A stretch of 14,937 bases of DNA from Betaproteobacteria bacterium (lineage in GTDB: Bacteria; Pseudomonadota; Gammaproteobacteria; Burkholderiales; Burkholderiaceae_C): contig RFSP01000018.1 in the NCBI GenBank assembly GCA_009923895.1, positions 1-14,937 on the forward strand, read 5' to 3'. The notes under the pieces were generated by a model. That model was not told the DNA's origin, ran no database searches, and saw only the letters and a program-made list of their open reading frames with translations. Shown here piece by piece: positions 7,706 through 14,933 of the stretch. Position numbers and translations under genes: made by a program. Each line of letters opens with the position of its first letter. The stretch's first letter is position 1.

Positions 7706-8229
7706 TTTCAATGCCCGGCCTGCCGCTGCTGATCATTCTCGCGGCGGTGGACTTGTCCAAGTTGGGGGTGCCGCAGACCTTCATCAATTCTGGCGCGGCC
7801 GCCTACTGGCGCATCATTTTGATTGTGACTCTGTTGGGATGGACCGGCGTGGCACGGTTGGTGCGGGCCTCGACCCTGGTGCTCACAGAGCGTGAATTTG
7901 TGATGTCTGCTCGCGCTCAGGGGGCGGGAGCTTGGTGGATTCTGACGCGACACATTTTGCCCAATGCGGTCTCTCCGGTGATTGTGGCCACCACGCTGGC
8001 CATGGGGCGCATCATGCTCACGGAGTCGGGCTTGAGCTTCTTGGGCGTGGGCATTCAGCCGCCCATGACCAGCTGGGGCGCCATGCTCACCAACGCCCAG
8101 GACCTGATGGCCACGGCGCCTGAATTGGCGCTGTACCCAGGGGCCTTGATCTTCATTTCGGTGTTGGCCATCAATTTCTTAGGCGACGGGTTGCAGGCGG
8201 CTTTCGATCCGCGGTCAGATCCGCGATAG
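7648..8229 (+). pseudogene. DppC/OppC-type ABC importer permease, N-terminal third deleted
   Basis: From 7648 the frame encodes GGYFRGKVDMVLMRFTDF, which in intact DppC proteins falls roughly 105-115 residues in, just after the second membrane segment. Everything before it is missing: the N-terminal membrane segment, the periplasmic loop with the usual LGTD-LGRD motif, and segment 2. The rest is well preserved to the stop at 8227-8229, including the EAA loop (EREFVMSARAQGAGAWWILTRHILPNAV), SGLSFLGVGIQPP and a final segment ending in AAFDPRSDPR. The open frame extends back to ATG 7594 only because it reads dppB sequence out of frame. ATG 7675, with AAGG 5 nt upstream, could express a 184-residue remnant. 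It is unlikely to make a working channel. The alternative is a mis-assembled gene pair. Confidence 0.82.
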
Positions 8230-8247
8230 GTGAGAAGGGCGCGCGGT

Positions 8248-9723
8248 ATGTCTTTGCATTTTGAGTCGGCCTCACAGCTCTTGAGGCGTTTGCAAAACAA
8301 AGAAGTCAGCGCGCTCGAGTTGGTGGATATGGCCATCCAACGCATGGAACGTTTGGATGGCGTCATCAACGCGGTGGTGGTGAGAGACTTTGATCGGGCC
8401 CGGGAGCAAGCGCGGGCATCGGATGCCTGGCGGGCGGCAGGCAAGCCCTGCGGGGTTTTGCACGGCTTGCCGATGACTGTCAAAGAGTCTTTCCAGGTGG
8501 CGGGGTTGCCCACGACTTTTGGACACCCCTCCATGCGTCACCATGTGGCCAAAGAAGATGCGGTGGCGGTGCGTCGTTTGAAGTCGGCTGGCGCGATTGT
8601 GATGGGCAAGACCAATGTGCCCGTGTCCTTGGCCGATTGGCAAACCTTCAACCCGGTCTACGGAACCACCCACAACCCGTGGGATACGAGCCGCACGCCC
8701 GGAGGATCTTCCGGAGGGTCGGCGGCCGCTTTGGCAGCAGGATTCAGCCCTTTGGAGTTGGGCAGTGACATTGGCGCCTCCATTCGCAACCCCGCCCATT
8801 ACTGCGGCGTGTGGGGGCACAAGCCCACGTGGGGCACGGTGACCTTGGAGGGCCACACCCTGGTGCCGCGTGCATTGGCAGAAACCGACATCTCGGCGGC
8901 TGGCCCGATGGCCCGCAGTGCCCACGACTTGGCTCTGGCCATGGAGGTGCTCAGTACGCCGCTGACGGCGTGGTCGCCGCTGGGCCGCGTGCCCGTGAGT
9001 TGGAACGATTCGGGACGCGCGCCCCGTTCATGTCGGGTGGGTGTGATCTGGGACGATGCCGAGGCCGAGGTGGACGATGCGGTGGCGAAGCCGCTGCAGT
9101 CCTTGGTGGAATGGCTGCGGCGCCAGGGCGTGCCTGTGGTGGACTTGACCCATCCCAAGCCCGGTGAGCCTCAGCGCCCCGTGGACAGTGCCGAAGCGCA
9201 CGATGTCTACATTCACATGCTGCGCGCCATCACAGGGGCCCGCTATGACCAAGCGACATACGAGCATGCGCGATCGCAGGCGGCCACCATTGTCCCAGGA
9301 GACACCAGCTACCGTGCCCGACTGTATCGAGGCAATACCCTGAGCTATCGCGACTTCATGCAGTACGAGGAGCGGCGTGAAAGGCTGCGTCTGAGGTGGC
9401 ATGCATTCTTTGAGGACTTTGATCTGCTGATCTGTCCGGTGGCCACCACCCCCGCTTTTCCGCTTCAGCCCACGGGGGAGCGTTGGGAGCGCATGGTCAG
9501 CGTCAATGGTCAGCCCCAGCCCAGCACCACGGCCTTGTTCTGGGCCGGTTACCCCGCCTTGGTGGGCTTGCCCGCCACCGCCATTCCAGTAGAGCAAAGT
9601 CCACAGGGGCTGCCGGTGGGCGCACAGATTGTCACCAAGCCTTACGCCGACCCACTGGCGTTGCGATTTGCCGCATGGCTGGAGTCCGAATGGCGTGCCT
9701 TTAAAGCGCCGCCTCTGGACTGA
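8248..9723 (+). CDS. Amidase-signature family hydrolase
   Basis: This 491-residue protein is a cytoplasmic amidase of the Ser-cisSer-Lys family, which hydrolyses amides to acids and ammonia or amines. Lys79 lies in MTVKESF, the cis-Ser is Ser154 in GGSSGGS, and the nucleophile is Ser178 in GSDIGASIRNPA. The 24-residue gap between the two serines matches malonamidase E2. The GWKP-like segment (GVWGHKPTWG) and late ICPV and GLPVGAQIV motifs are also in place. ATG 8248 is chosen over an in-frame GTG at 8230 because AAGGG at 8235-8239 sits 8 nt before it. It begins 18 nt after the dppC remnant and has no signal peptide, so it would act on an imported amide or peptide-like product. This is not GatA: there are no gatB or gatC neighbours. 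The precise substrate is unknown. Confidence 0.93.
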   Translation: MSLHFESASQLLRRLQNKEVSALELVDMAIQRMERLDGVINAVVVRDFDRAREQARASDAWRAAGKPCGVLHGLPMTVKESFQVAGLPTTFGHPSMRHHVAKEDAVAVRRLKSAGAIVMGKTNVPVSLADWQTFNPVYGTTHNPWDTSRTPGGSSGGSAAALAAGFSPLELGSDIGASIRNPAHYCGVWGHKPTWGTVTLEGHTLVPRALAETDISAAGPMARSAHDLALAMEVLSTPLTAWSPLGRVPVSWNDSGRAPRSCRVGVIWDDAEAEVDDAVAKPLQSLVEWLRRQGVPVVDLTHPKPGEPQRPVDSAEAHDVYIHMLRAITGARYDQATYEHARSQAATIVPGDTSYRARLYRGNTLSYRDFMQYEERRERLRLRWHAFFEDFDLLICPVATTPAFPLQPTGERWERMVSVNGQPQPSTTALFWAGYPALVGLPATAIPVEQSPQGLPVGAQIVTKPYADPLALRFAAWLESEWRAFKAPPLD

Positions 9724-9738
9724 GCCCTTGGCGATCTG

Positions 9739-9761
9739 GGCCAGGCCATCAAGTCCTGGCC
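9739..9761. terminator. Hairpin between converging operons, possible bidirectional terminator
   Basis: GGCCAGG (9739-9745) and CCTGGCC (9755-9761) form a perfect 7-bp GC-rich stem around a 9-nt loop, 16 nt after the amidase stop. There is no following T-run on either strand, so a standard intrinsic terminator is not shown. Part of the stem comes from the 14-bp repeat array. Position between two converging operons is the main support. Confidence 0.35.
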
Positions 9762-9798
9762 ATCAGGTCTTGGCCATTAGTTCCTGGCCATTAAATCC
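9743..9798. repeat. Four-copy 14-bp tandem repeat at the end of the acetyltransferase gene
   Basis: The units are AGGCCATCAAGTCC (9743), TGGCCATCAGGTCT (9757), TGGCCATTAGTTCC (9771) and TGGCCATTAAATCC (9785), with a decayed start of a fifth (TGGTATT) at 9799. Three units carry the palindrome TGGCCA. The two rightmost units lie in the last codons and stop of the leftward acetyltransferase gene; the other two are intergenic. Each unit, read leftward, holds a stop (TAA or TGA) followed by TGG. Because 14 is not a multiple of 3, consecutive units place stops in all three leftward frames. Confidence 0.85.
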
Positions 9799-10064
9799 TG
9801 GTATTGCGGATGCCGGCGTATGTAGGCAGCCACATAACTGCAAGCTGGAAGCACCTTGAGGTTTTCTTGCTTCGACCAGTCCAATGCCGCGCCCACCAAA
9901 GCGGCCGCGATGCCCCGGCCGCCCAGGGCTGGAGGCACCTCGGTGTGCGTGAAGGTGGCCACCCCGTTGGACAGGCGGTAGTCGCACACACACAGCAGTC
10001 CGTCAACAGTGGCTTCAAAGCGGTGCTCGGCCAGGTTGTGCTGCACGGAAATGTTTGAATTCAT
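9777..10064 (-). CDS. Small GNAT-fold N-acetyltransferase-like protein (NATD1/YjdJ type)
   Basis: This 95-residue protein has the pattern of the short GCN5-related family (Acetyltransf_CG, NATD1-like). It shows a first beta-strand region HRFEATVDGLLCVCDYRL, then FTHTEVPPALGGRGIAAALVGAALDW, where GGRGIA is the acetyl-CoA pyrophosphate-binding loop, then CSYVAAYIRRHPQYQDL near the end. Such proteins are stand-alone minimal acetyltransferase folds whose substrates are mostly undefined. ATG 10064 is preferred; a GTG at 10067 would add one residue. It lies 22 nt behind emrB on the same strand, so it is probably the last gene of the efflux operon, though any link to drug modification is speculation. 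The last codons and the stop lie within a 14-bp tandem repeat, so the exact C-terminus may vary between strains. Confidence 0.87.
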   Translation of the reverse strand: MNSNISVQHNLAEHRFEATVDGLLCVCDYRLSNGVATFTHTEVPPALGGRGIAAALVGAALDWSKQENLKVLPACSYVAAYIRRHPQYQDLMARN

Positions 10065-10086
10065 CACCCGATGTTAAATCAAGAGG

Positions 10087-11628
10087 TCACTTGGCGACCC
10101 CCCCAGGTCGACGGGGTCGCGTGATCCACACAAACGGAACGAGCAACAAAAAGATCAAGGCCGAGGCAAAAAACAATTCAATGGCTGAGAAGGTAAAGGC
10201 CTGCTCATCGACGACCCGATTGAGGACCCCCAGGGCTTGTTGCGACGACAGCCCAGTGGCGCCCAAGCCTGTCAATGCGTCTTGGGTGGCCAAACGGCCG
10301 GATGACAGCAACTCGACCATGTGCACATGGTGCTGGCGGGCGTGGTCTTCCCAGAGGGTGGTGGCAATGGAGGTCCCAAAAGCACCGGCCGTGATGCGCA
10401 TGAAGTTGGACACCCCAGAAGCCGCCGCCATGCGCTGCGGCTCAATGCCAGACAGCGTGATGGACACCAAGGGAATGAAGAAGAAAGCCATGCCCACGCC
10501 TTGGATGAGGGTGGGAATCAAGAGGGTGTTGAAGTCGGCTTGTGTGCTGAATTGGGCTCGCATCCACAGCACGAGGGCGAAGACCAAGAACGAAAAGGAC
10601 ACAAATTGGCGGGGGTCGACCCGCGCCAAGTTCTTTCCCACCACTGGCGACAGCACAATGGCCAACAGCCCGACTGGGGCCATGACCATGCCTGCGTGCG
10701 TGGCGGTGTAGCCCATGTATTGCTGCAACCACAAGGGCAGCAAGACGACGTTGCCAAAGAAGAGGCCATAAGCAATGGCGGTGGATGTGGCGCCGGCCCA
10801 GAAGTTGCGACTCTTGAACAAGTGCAGGTCGACCACGGGATGGTCTTCGGTGAGCTCCCAGGCCAAGAAGAACGCAAAGCCCACCGCGGCCACGACAGCC
10901 AACACCACGACTTCGGTGGAATGAAACCAGTCCAACTCCTTGCCCTTGTCGAGCATGATTTGCAGCGACCCCACCCAGATCACCAAGAGCGCCAAGCCCA
11001 CCCCGTCGATCGGCAATTTGCGCACCACCGATTCGCGCTTGCGAAACAGGGCCCACGAGGCCGTGGCTGCCAGCAATCCCACGGGAATGTTGATGTAGAA
11101 AATCCAGGGCCACGACACGTTGTCGGTGATCCAACCGCCCAGCAACGGCCCGGTGACGGGAGCCACCAGCGTGGTGATGGACCACATGGCCATGGCCAAC
11201 CCAGCCATGGCCGGAGGGTAGCTGGCCAACAGCAATGTTTGCGACAGGGGAATCATGGGACCGGCCACAAAGCCCTGCAGAGCTCGCGCCAAGATCAGGG
11301 TCTCCATGGTCGGAGCCAGCCCGCACATCCAAGAGGTGAGCACAAAAAGCAAGACGCTGGCCACAAACAGCCGCACTTGGCCAAAGCGTTGAGACAGCCA
11401 GCCGGTCAAAGGCACGGCAATGGCGTTGGCCACGGCAAAGCTCGTGATCACCCACGTGCCCTGGTTGGGGCTGACGCCCAAATCTCCGGCGATGGCCGGC
11501 AAGGACACATTGGCGATGGAAGAGTCCAGCACGTTCATGAACGTGGCGGCAGACAGCGCCACCGTGCCCAAGGCGCGAGCGGGGCCCTGCAAAGGCGGAT
11601 GGGCCTGAGGTGGAAGGTCAGTGGCCAT
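10087..11628 (-). CDS. emrB: EmrB/QacA-type MFS drug exporter (DHA2, 14 TM)
   Basis: This 513-residue protein, essentially the length of E. coli EmrB, is an inner-membrane proton-driven multidrug exporter. The first membrane segment holds FMNVLDSSIANVSLPAIAG, with the conserved acidic Asp35. Motif A follows as GWLSQRFGQ (76-84). Motif C is GPLLGGW (160-166), followed by the EmrB-typical WIFYINIPVG. Further hydrophobic segments continue to a basic tail (WITRPRRP). The start at 11628 (MATDLPPQ) is preferred because it follows the emrA stop by 22 nt; the frame stays open upstream to 11715, but using that would overlap emrA by about 65 nt. It would work with the EmrA-like adaptor and the outer-membrane channel encoded upstream. 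Drug specificity cannot be predicted. Confidence 0.93.
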   Translation of the reverse strand: MATDLPPQAHPPLQGPARALGTVALSAATFMNVLDSSIANVSLPAIAGDLGVSPNQGTWVITSFAVANAIAVPLTGWLSQRFGQVRLFVASVLLFVLTSWMCGLAPTMETLILARALQGFVAGPMIPLSQTLLLASYPPAMAGLAMAMWSITTLVAPVTGPLLGGWITDNVSWPWIFYINIPVGLLAATASWALFRKRESVVRKLPIDGVGLALLVIWVGSLQIMLDKGKELDWFHSTEVVVLAVVAAVGFAFFLAWELTEDHPVVDLHLFKSRNFWAGATSTAIAYGLFFGNVVLLPLWLQQYMGYTATHAGMVMAPVGLLAIVLSPVVGKNLARVDPRQFVSFSFLVFALVLWMRAQFSTQADFNTLLIPTLIQGVGMAFFFIPLVSITLSGIEPQRMAAASGVSNFMRITAGAFGTSIATTLWEDHARQHHVHMVELLSSGRLATQDALTGLGATGLSSQQALGVLNRVVDEQAFTFSAIELFFASALIFLLLVPFVWITRPRRPGGVAK

Positions 11629-11650
11629 GACTCTCGTGGAAGAGATCGTC

Positions 11651-12904
11651 TCAGCGCTTGAGAGGCCGACGTGGCGCCTTGACAGGCTCGGCCGAGGAGC
11701 CGCCGTGTGTCGCAATCACTTTGAGCACCTCTGCATCGGCTTCTTTTTCAAGAGTGTCCATGCCCGCGGCTTGCTCGAGGGCCTGGGCCTGAGGCCGGGG
11801 TGCATCGGACAGGGCCTTGCCGCTTTGCTGTGACACGTCCACCGTCACCACCATGGACAGACCCACGCGCAAGGGGTGTTCGGCCAACTGCGACGCATCC
11901 AAGGCGATGCGCACAGGCACACGTTGCACCACTTTGATCCAATTGCCAGTGGCATTTTGCGCGGGCAGCAGCGCGAAGGCCGACCCAGTGCCTGCACTCA
12001 AGCCGGCCACCTGGCCTTTGAAGGTGACCTTTTTGCCATAGACATCGGCCTTCAGCTCTGCGGGCTGTCCCAGGCGAATGTGACGCAGCTGCACTTCTTT
12101 GAAATTGGCGTCCACCCAAACCTGGTTCAAAGGAATCAGGGCCATCAAAGGTGCACCGGGGGCCACGCGTTGGCCCACCTGCACCGTTCGGCGTGCAATG
12201 AAGCCTTGGGCCGGTGCTTGCAAAGACCCCCGTTTCTCGGCCAGCCAGGCCTCGCGCACGCGAGCCGCCGCCATTTGCACACTGGGGTGTTGTGAAAGCG
12301 TGGTGCCGTCGGTCATGGCACGGTTGCTGGTGAGGGCCTCGCGAGCGGCTTGCGCAGCTGCCTGGGCCGCAGCCACCGCACTGCGGGCGGCCGTGGCTTG
12401 GGCTTGGGCATGTCCGAGCTCCTCTTGCGAAACCCCGCCCTGAGGGGCCACCGCTTGTCGCCGCGCCAAGTCTTGCTCGGCGCGTTGGGCGTCGGTCTGC
12501 GCGCGACGTGCCTCTGCTTCTCTCAACTCCACTTGGGCTTGCAGCGTGGCGTTGTTGGCGTAAAGCGTTCGTGCCTGGCGAACCGTTTGCGCCAGTTGGG
12601 CTTTGGCTTGGTCCACCGCCACCCGGGCGTCGATGGGGTCCAGTTGAATCAGGGGTTGGCCCGCTTTGACAAAGTCGGTGTCATCGGCCATGACCGCTTG
12701 CACAGTACCGGCCACTTGAGGCGTGATCTGGATGACATGGCCTTGGACGTAGGCGTTGTCGGTGGATTCATAGTGGCTGGCCACCAGCCATTCATATGCG
12801 CCCCAAGCCGCGCCAATCACGCCCACGGTGGTGGCCACGATCATGAGGGCCTTGCGCCGTTTGGGATTGCCGGCTGAAGGGGGAGTTGATTCTTGAAGTG
12901 TCAT
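11651..12904 (-). CDS. emrA: EmrA/HlyD-family membrane fusion protein
   Basis: This 417-residue periplasmic adaptor links the inner-membrane exporter to the outer-membrane channel. One membrane anchor lies at about residues 19-38 after a basic stretch (PKRRK). The biotinyl-lipoyl-like half motif TDNAYVQGHVIQITPQVAG is at 48-66. A long Ala/Gln/Arg-rich alpha-helical hairpin spans about 95-200, followed by the second lipoyl half (GSLQAPAQGFIARRTVQVGQRV) and a beta-barrel region with VWVDANFKEVQL, a hallmark of EmrA-type adaptors. ATG 12904 is chosen because AAGGA at 12915-12911 is 6 nt away; ATG 12910, which overlaps the previous stop as ATGA, would leave no spacing. The tail is Ala/Pro/Lys-rich (PVKAPRRPLKR) and looks disordered. 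Confidence 0.93.
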   Translation of the reverse strand: MTLQESTPPSAGNPKRRKALMIVATTVGVIGAAWGAYEWLVASHYESTDNAYVQGHVIQITPQVAGTVQAVMADDTDFVKAGQPLIQLDPIDARVAVDQAKAQLAQTVRQARTLYANNATLQAQVELREAEARRAQTDAQRAEQDLARRQAVAPQGGVSQEELGHAQAQATAARSAVAAAQAAAQAAREALTSNRAMTDGTTLSQHPSVQMAAARVREAWLAEKRGSLQAPAQGFIARRTVQVGQRVAPGAPLMALIPLNQVWVDANFKEVQLRHIRLGQPAELKADVYGKKVTFKGQVAGLSAGTGSAFALLPAQNATGNWIKVVQRVPVRIALDASQLAEHPLRVGLSMVVTVDVSQQSGKALSDAPRPQAQALEQAAGMDTLEKEADAEVLKVIATHGGSSAEPVKAPRRPLKR

Positions 12905-12906
12905 CG

Positions 12907-14409
12907 TCATTCCTTGTCGCGAGACCGCAGGGGCGCGGGGGCCTGGGCGGATGCGGTGGCGGGCTCGGCCCCAAAGCCACCGCCCAGCGCGCGTATCAGG
13001 GCCACCTGCGTGTCCAGCATCCGCGCATGCAGTTCAATACCCAAGCGTTGCTGTTGCAGCAGCGCTGTTTCTGCTTGGAGCACCTGCAGCGTGTTGGCCA
13101 GACCCGCATCACGTCTTTGGCGTACGAGGGCATAGGTCTTCTCGGCAGTGGCCAATGTCTGCGATTGCTGCGCTTGCAGTTGCGCCAGGCTGCTCAGCGA
13201 GGTCAACGGATCCACCACGTCTTTGACGGCTTCCAAGACAGTGGCGTTGTAGCTGTGAACAGCCATTTCCCATTCGGCGGTTTTGCCCTGGAGGTTGGCA
13301 CGCAAGCGGCCACTGTCAAACAAAGGCAATCGAACGGCAGGCCCCAAGCCCCACTGCTGACTGCCCGATTGCAGCAAGCGATCCAAGCCGATGCTCGACA
13401 AACCGACAAAGGCCACCAAGTTGATATTGGGATAGAACTGCGCTTGGGCTTGCCGCTGTTCGCCCACGGCGGCTTCTACACGCCAGCGAGCAGCCAGCAC
13501 GTCGGGTCGGCGACCCAGCAGATCGGCAGGCACGGCCGCAGGCAGCGCAGGCGCCTTGAGCTCATGGAGTGAGATGGGCTCCAAGGCAGGTCGGCTCCCA
13601 GGGGCAGCCACCAGAGCCATCAAGGCCGTGTGGGTGAGCTCGATTTGTTCGCGCAGGCTGTCGATTTGTGCGCGCGCCTCGGGCACCGCGCCTTCGGCTT
13701 GTTGCAGCTCCAGGTTTGAATCCAGCCCGGCGCGCACACGTTGACGCACCAAAGACAGCCAATCTTCTCGTTGTTGCAGCGTGCGTTGCGCAATCTGTTG
13801 CAAGCTGTGCAGGCCCATCAAGCGCAGATAAATGCGTGCCACCTGGGTGTGCAGAAACACGCGTGCCGCTGCGGTGTCGGCTTGAGCGGCGCGTGCCTGC
13901 CCCAAGGCCGCATCAAGGGCCGCTTGGTTCTTGCCGAAAAAATCAAACTCCCAATTCACGGCCGCTTGCACCGTGGCCGGGTCTTGTATCGAGCCTGCAA
14001 TGGGCGGTGGAACGAGCCCCTTGGCGGTGTATCGTTGGTGCGTGGCGTCCCAGGTGGCGTTGGTTTGGGGGCGATTCAAGGCCTCAGCCATGGCGATGGA
14101 GGCCGAGGCGCGCCGCCAACGGGCTTGTGCCATTTGGAGGGTGGGGTTGAGCGCGACCGCTTGCTCCATCAATGCATTGAGCGGTGCGCTGCCATAGGCC
14201 TTCCACCATTGGGCGTCGACAGCGGCCTGCGATCCAGAGTTGTTCAGGCCCATGGTGGCAGTGTCTGTCCACACACGCGCATCGCTCGGCATGGCGGGAG
14301 GTGCGAACTCGGCGCAGCCCCAAAGGCTCAGGCCGGCCAGCAAGCTGCACCCCCACCGAACTCGGCTTTGGAGGGGGGCGCGCAAGTCAGAAGGAGGCAG
14401 CACGGTCAT
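12907..14409 (-). CDS. NodT-family outer-membrane efflux lipoprotein (OprM/TolC class)
   Basis: This 500-residue protein is the outer-membrane channel of the tripartite pump. A lipoprotein signal peptide ends in LSLWGC, with the acylated cysteine at Cys32. Two related outer-membrane efflux (OEP) domains follow. The first includes WWKAYGSAPLNALMEQAVALNPTL and WEFDFFGKNQAALDAA; the second includes LLGRRPDVLAARWRVEAA, with the near-invariant RPDV motif, and RLPLFDSGRLRANL. ATG 14409 is chosen for three reasons: AGGAA lies 4-5 nt upstream, it overlaps the MarR stop as ATGA (14406-14409), and the lipobox then falls at a normal depth. Longer in-frame starts up to 14481 would lie inside marR. It is translationally coupled to the MarR gene before it and the adaptor gene after it. 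Confidence 0.93.
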   Translation of the reverse strand: MTVLPPSDLRAPLQSRVRWGCSLLAGLSLWGCAEFAPPAMPSDARVWTDTATMGLNNSGSQAAVDAQWWKAYGSAPLNALMEQAVALNPTLQMAQARWRRASASIAMAEALNRPQTNATWDATHQRYTAKGLVPPPIAGSIQDPATVQAAVNWEFDFFGKNQAALDAALGQARAAQADTAAARVFLHTQVARIYLRLMGLHSLQQIAQRTLQQREDWLSLVRQRVRAGLDSNLELQQAEGAVPEARAQIDSLREQIELTHTALMALVAAPGSRPALEPISLHELKAPALPAAVPADLLGRRPDVLAARWRVEAAVGEQRQAQAQFYPNINLVAFVGLSSIGLDRLLQSGSQQWGLGPAVRLPLFDSGRLRANLQGKTAEWEMAVHSYNATVLEAVKDVVDPLTSLSSLAQLQAQQSQTLATAEKTYALVRQRRDAGLANTLQVLQAETALLQQQRLGIELHARMLDTQVALIRALGGGFGAEPATASAQAPAPLRSRDKE

Positions 14410-14924
14410 GGTTTCCTGCGGTCGGTCATGTGCTGCGCGTTGCCAAGCATGCGACGCAGCAGCGATTTGAGCGCTTCCCACTCTTGGGGCGAAAAGCCAT
14501 GGAGGGTCTGGTTGTGCACATGGCTCAACACCTGGGGCACGTGCCGTGCCGCTTGACGGCCTTCAGGGGTGAGCGACAACAACACCACCCGTCGGTCTTG
14601 GGCAGAGCGTTCTCGTCGACACAGACCTTTGCGTTCCAATCGGTCCAGCAGTCGGGTGGTGGCACCTGCGTCCAAGTCGCACTCGCGGGCCAGTTCGGCG
14701 GCAGTGGTCGCACGTCCGAGAGACAGCATGTACAGCGGCAACCACTGCGCATGGGTGAGACCGCTGGGCTCGAGCTCGGCCTCGATCTCTTGCGCCATTC
14801 GGTTGAGGATGCGACGCATGAGATAGCCCACGCTTTCTTGCGGGTCGTATCTTTGGGCTGTGTACAGCGGCGTTTGACGGCGTGAGTTGGGGGAGCGGGG
14901 CGTCACAAAAACTTGCTTAGGCAA
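14406..14924 (-). CDS. MarR-family regulator of the efflux operon (start uncertain)
   Basis: Up to 172 residues form a winged-helix MarR protein. A dimerising N-terminal helix (VGYLMRRILNRMAQEIEAEL) is followed by TAAELARECDLDAGATTRLLDRLERKGL (74-101, recognition helix region) and the wing SAQDRRVVLLSLTPEGR with the family's DxR signature. It is the first gene of the leftward efflux operon and overlaps the NodT gene by 4 nt, so it most likely represses its own operon until an inducer, often a phenolic compound in this family, is bound. The start is not settled. TTG 14924 lies inside a palindrome that looks like an operator, GTG 14906 is also in frame, and the frame stays open to the window edge, so the true start could lie beyond it. 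Confidence 0.9.
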   Translation of the reverse strand: MPKQVFVTPRSPNSRRQTPLYTAQRYDPQESVGYLMRRILNRMAQEIEAELEPSGLTHAQWLPLYMLSLGRATTAAELARECDLDAGATTRLLDRLERKGLCRRERSAQDRRVVLLSLTPEGRQAARHVPQVLSHVHNQTLHGFSPQEWEALKSLLRRMLGNAQHMTDRRKP

Positions 14925-14933
14925 TGATTGCTT
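14919..14933. promoter_or_regulatory. Candidate MarR operator palindrome
   Basis: AGGCAATGATTGCTT contains a perfect 5-1-5 inverted repeat, GCAAT-G-ATTGC (14921-14931), extended by an outer A/T pair. MarR-family proteins typically bind such 15-20 bp AT-centred palindromes just ahead of their own gene. It sits at the upstream edge of the MarR gene, overlapping the TTG candidate start, which favours a start further in. The promoter itself would lie outside the window. Confidence 0.5.

Noticed and set aside
6740..8229. A programmed frameshift making one fused DppB-DppC permease
   Set aside because: No slippery heptamer or convincing stimulatory structure is evident at 7640-7660, and a fusion would still lack the first two DppC membrane segments.
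8248..9723. GatA subunit of the tRNA amidotransferase
   Set aside because: The amidase signature is shared, but gatB and gatC are absent and the gene sits in a peptide-importer operon.
9743..9798. CRISPR-like repeat array
   Set aside because: The 14-bp units are directly adjacent with no spacers and are too short; this is a simple tandem repeat.
10321..11661. A long open frame of 446 codons on the plus strand opposite emrB, and similar long antisense frames elsewhere (for example 3085-4413 minus, 1665-2492 minus)
   Set aside because: They lie wholly opposite well-supported genes, have His/Gln/Gly/Arg-rich composition without recognisable domains, and reflect GC-rich codon bias on the other strand.
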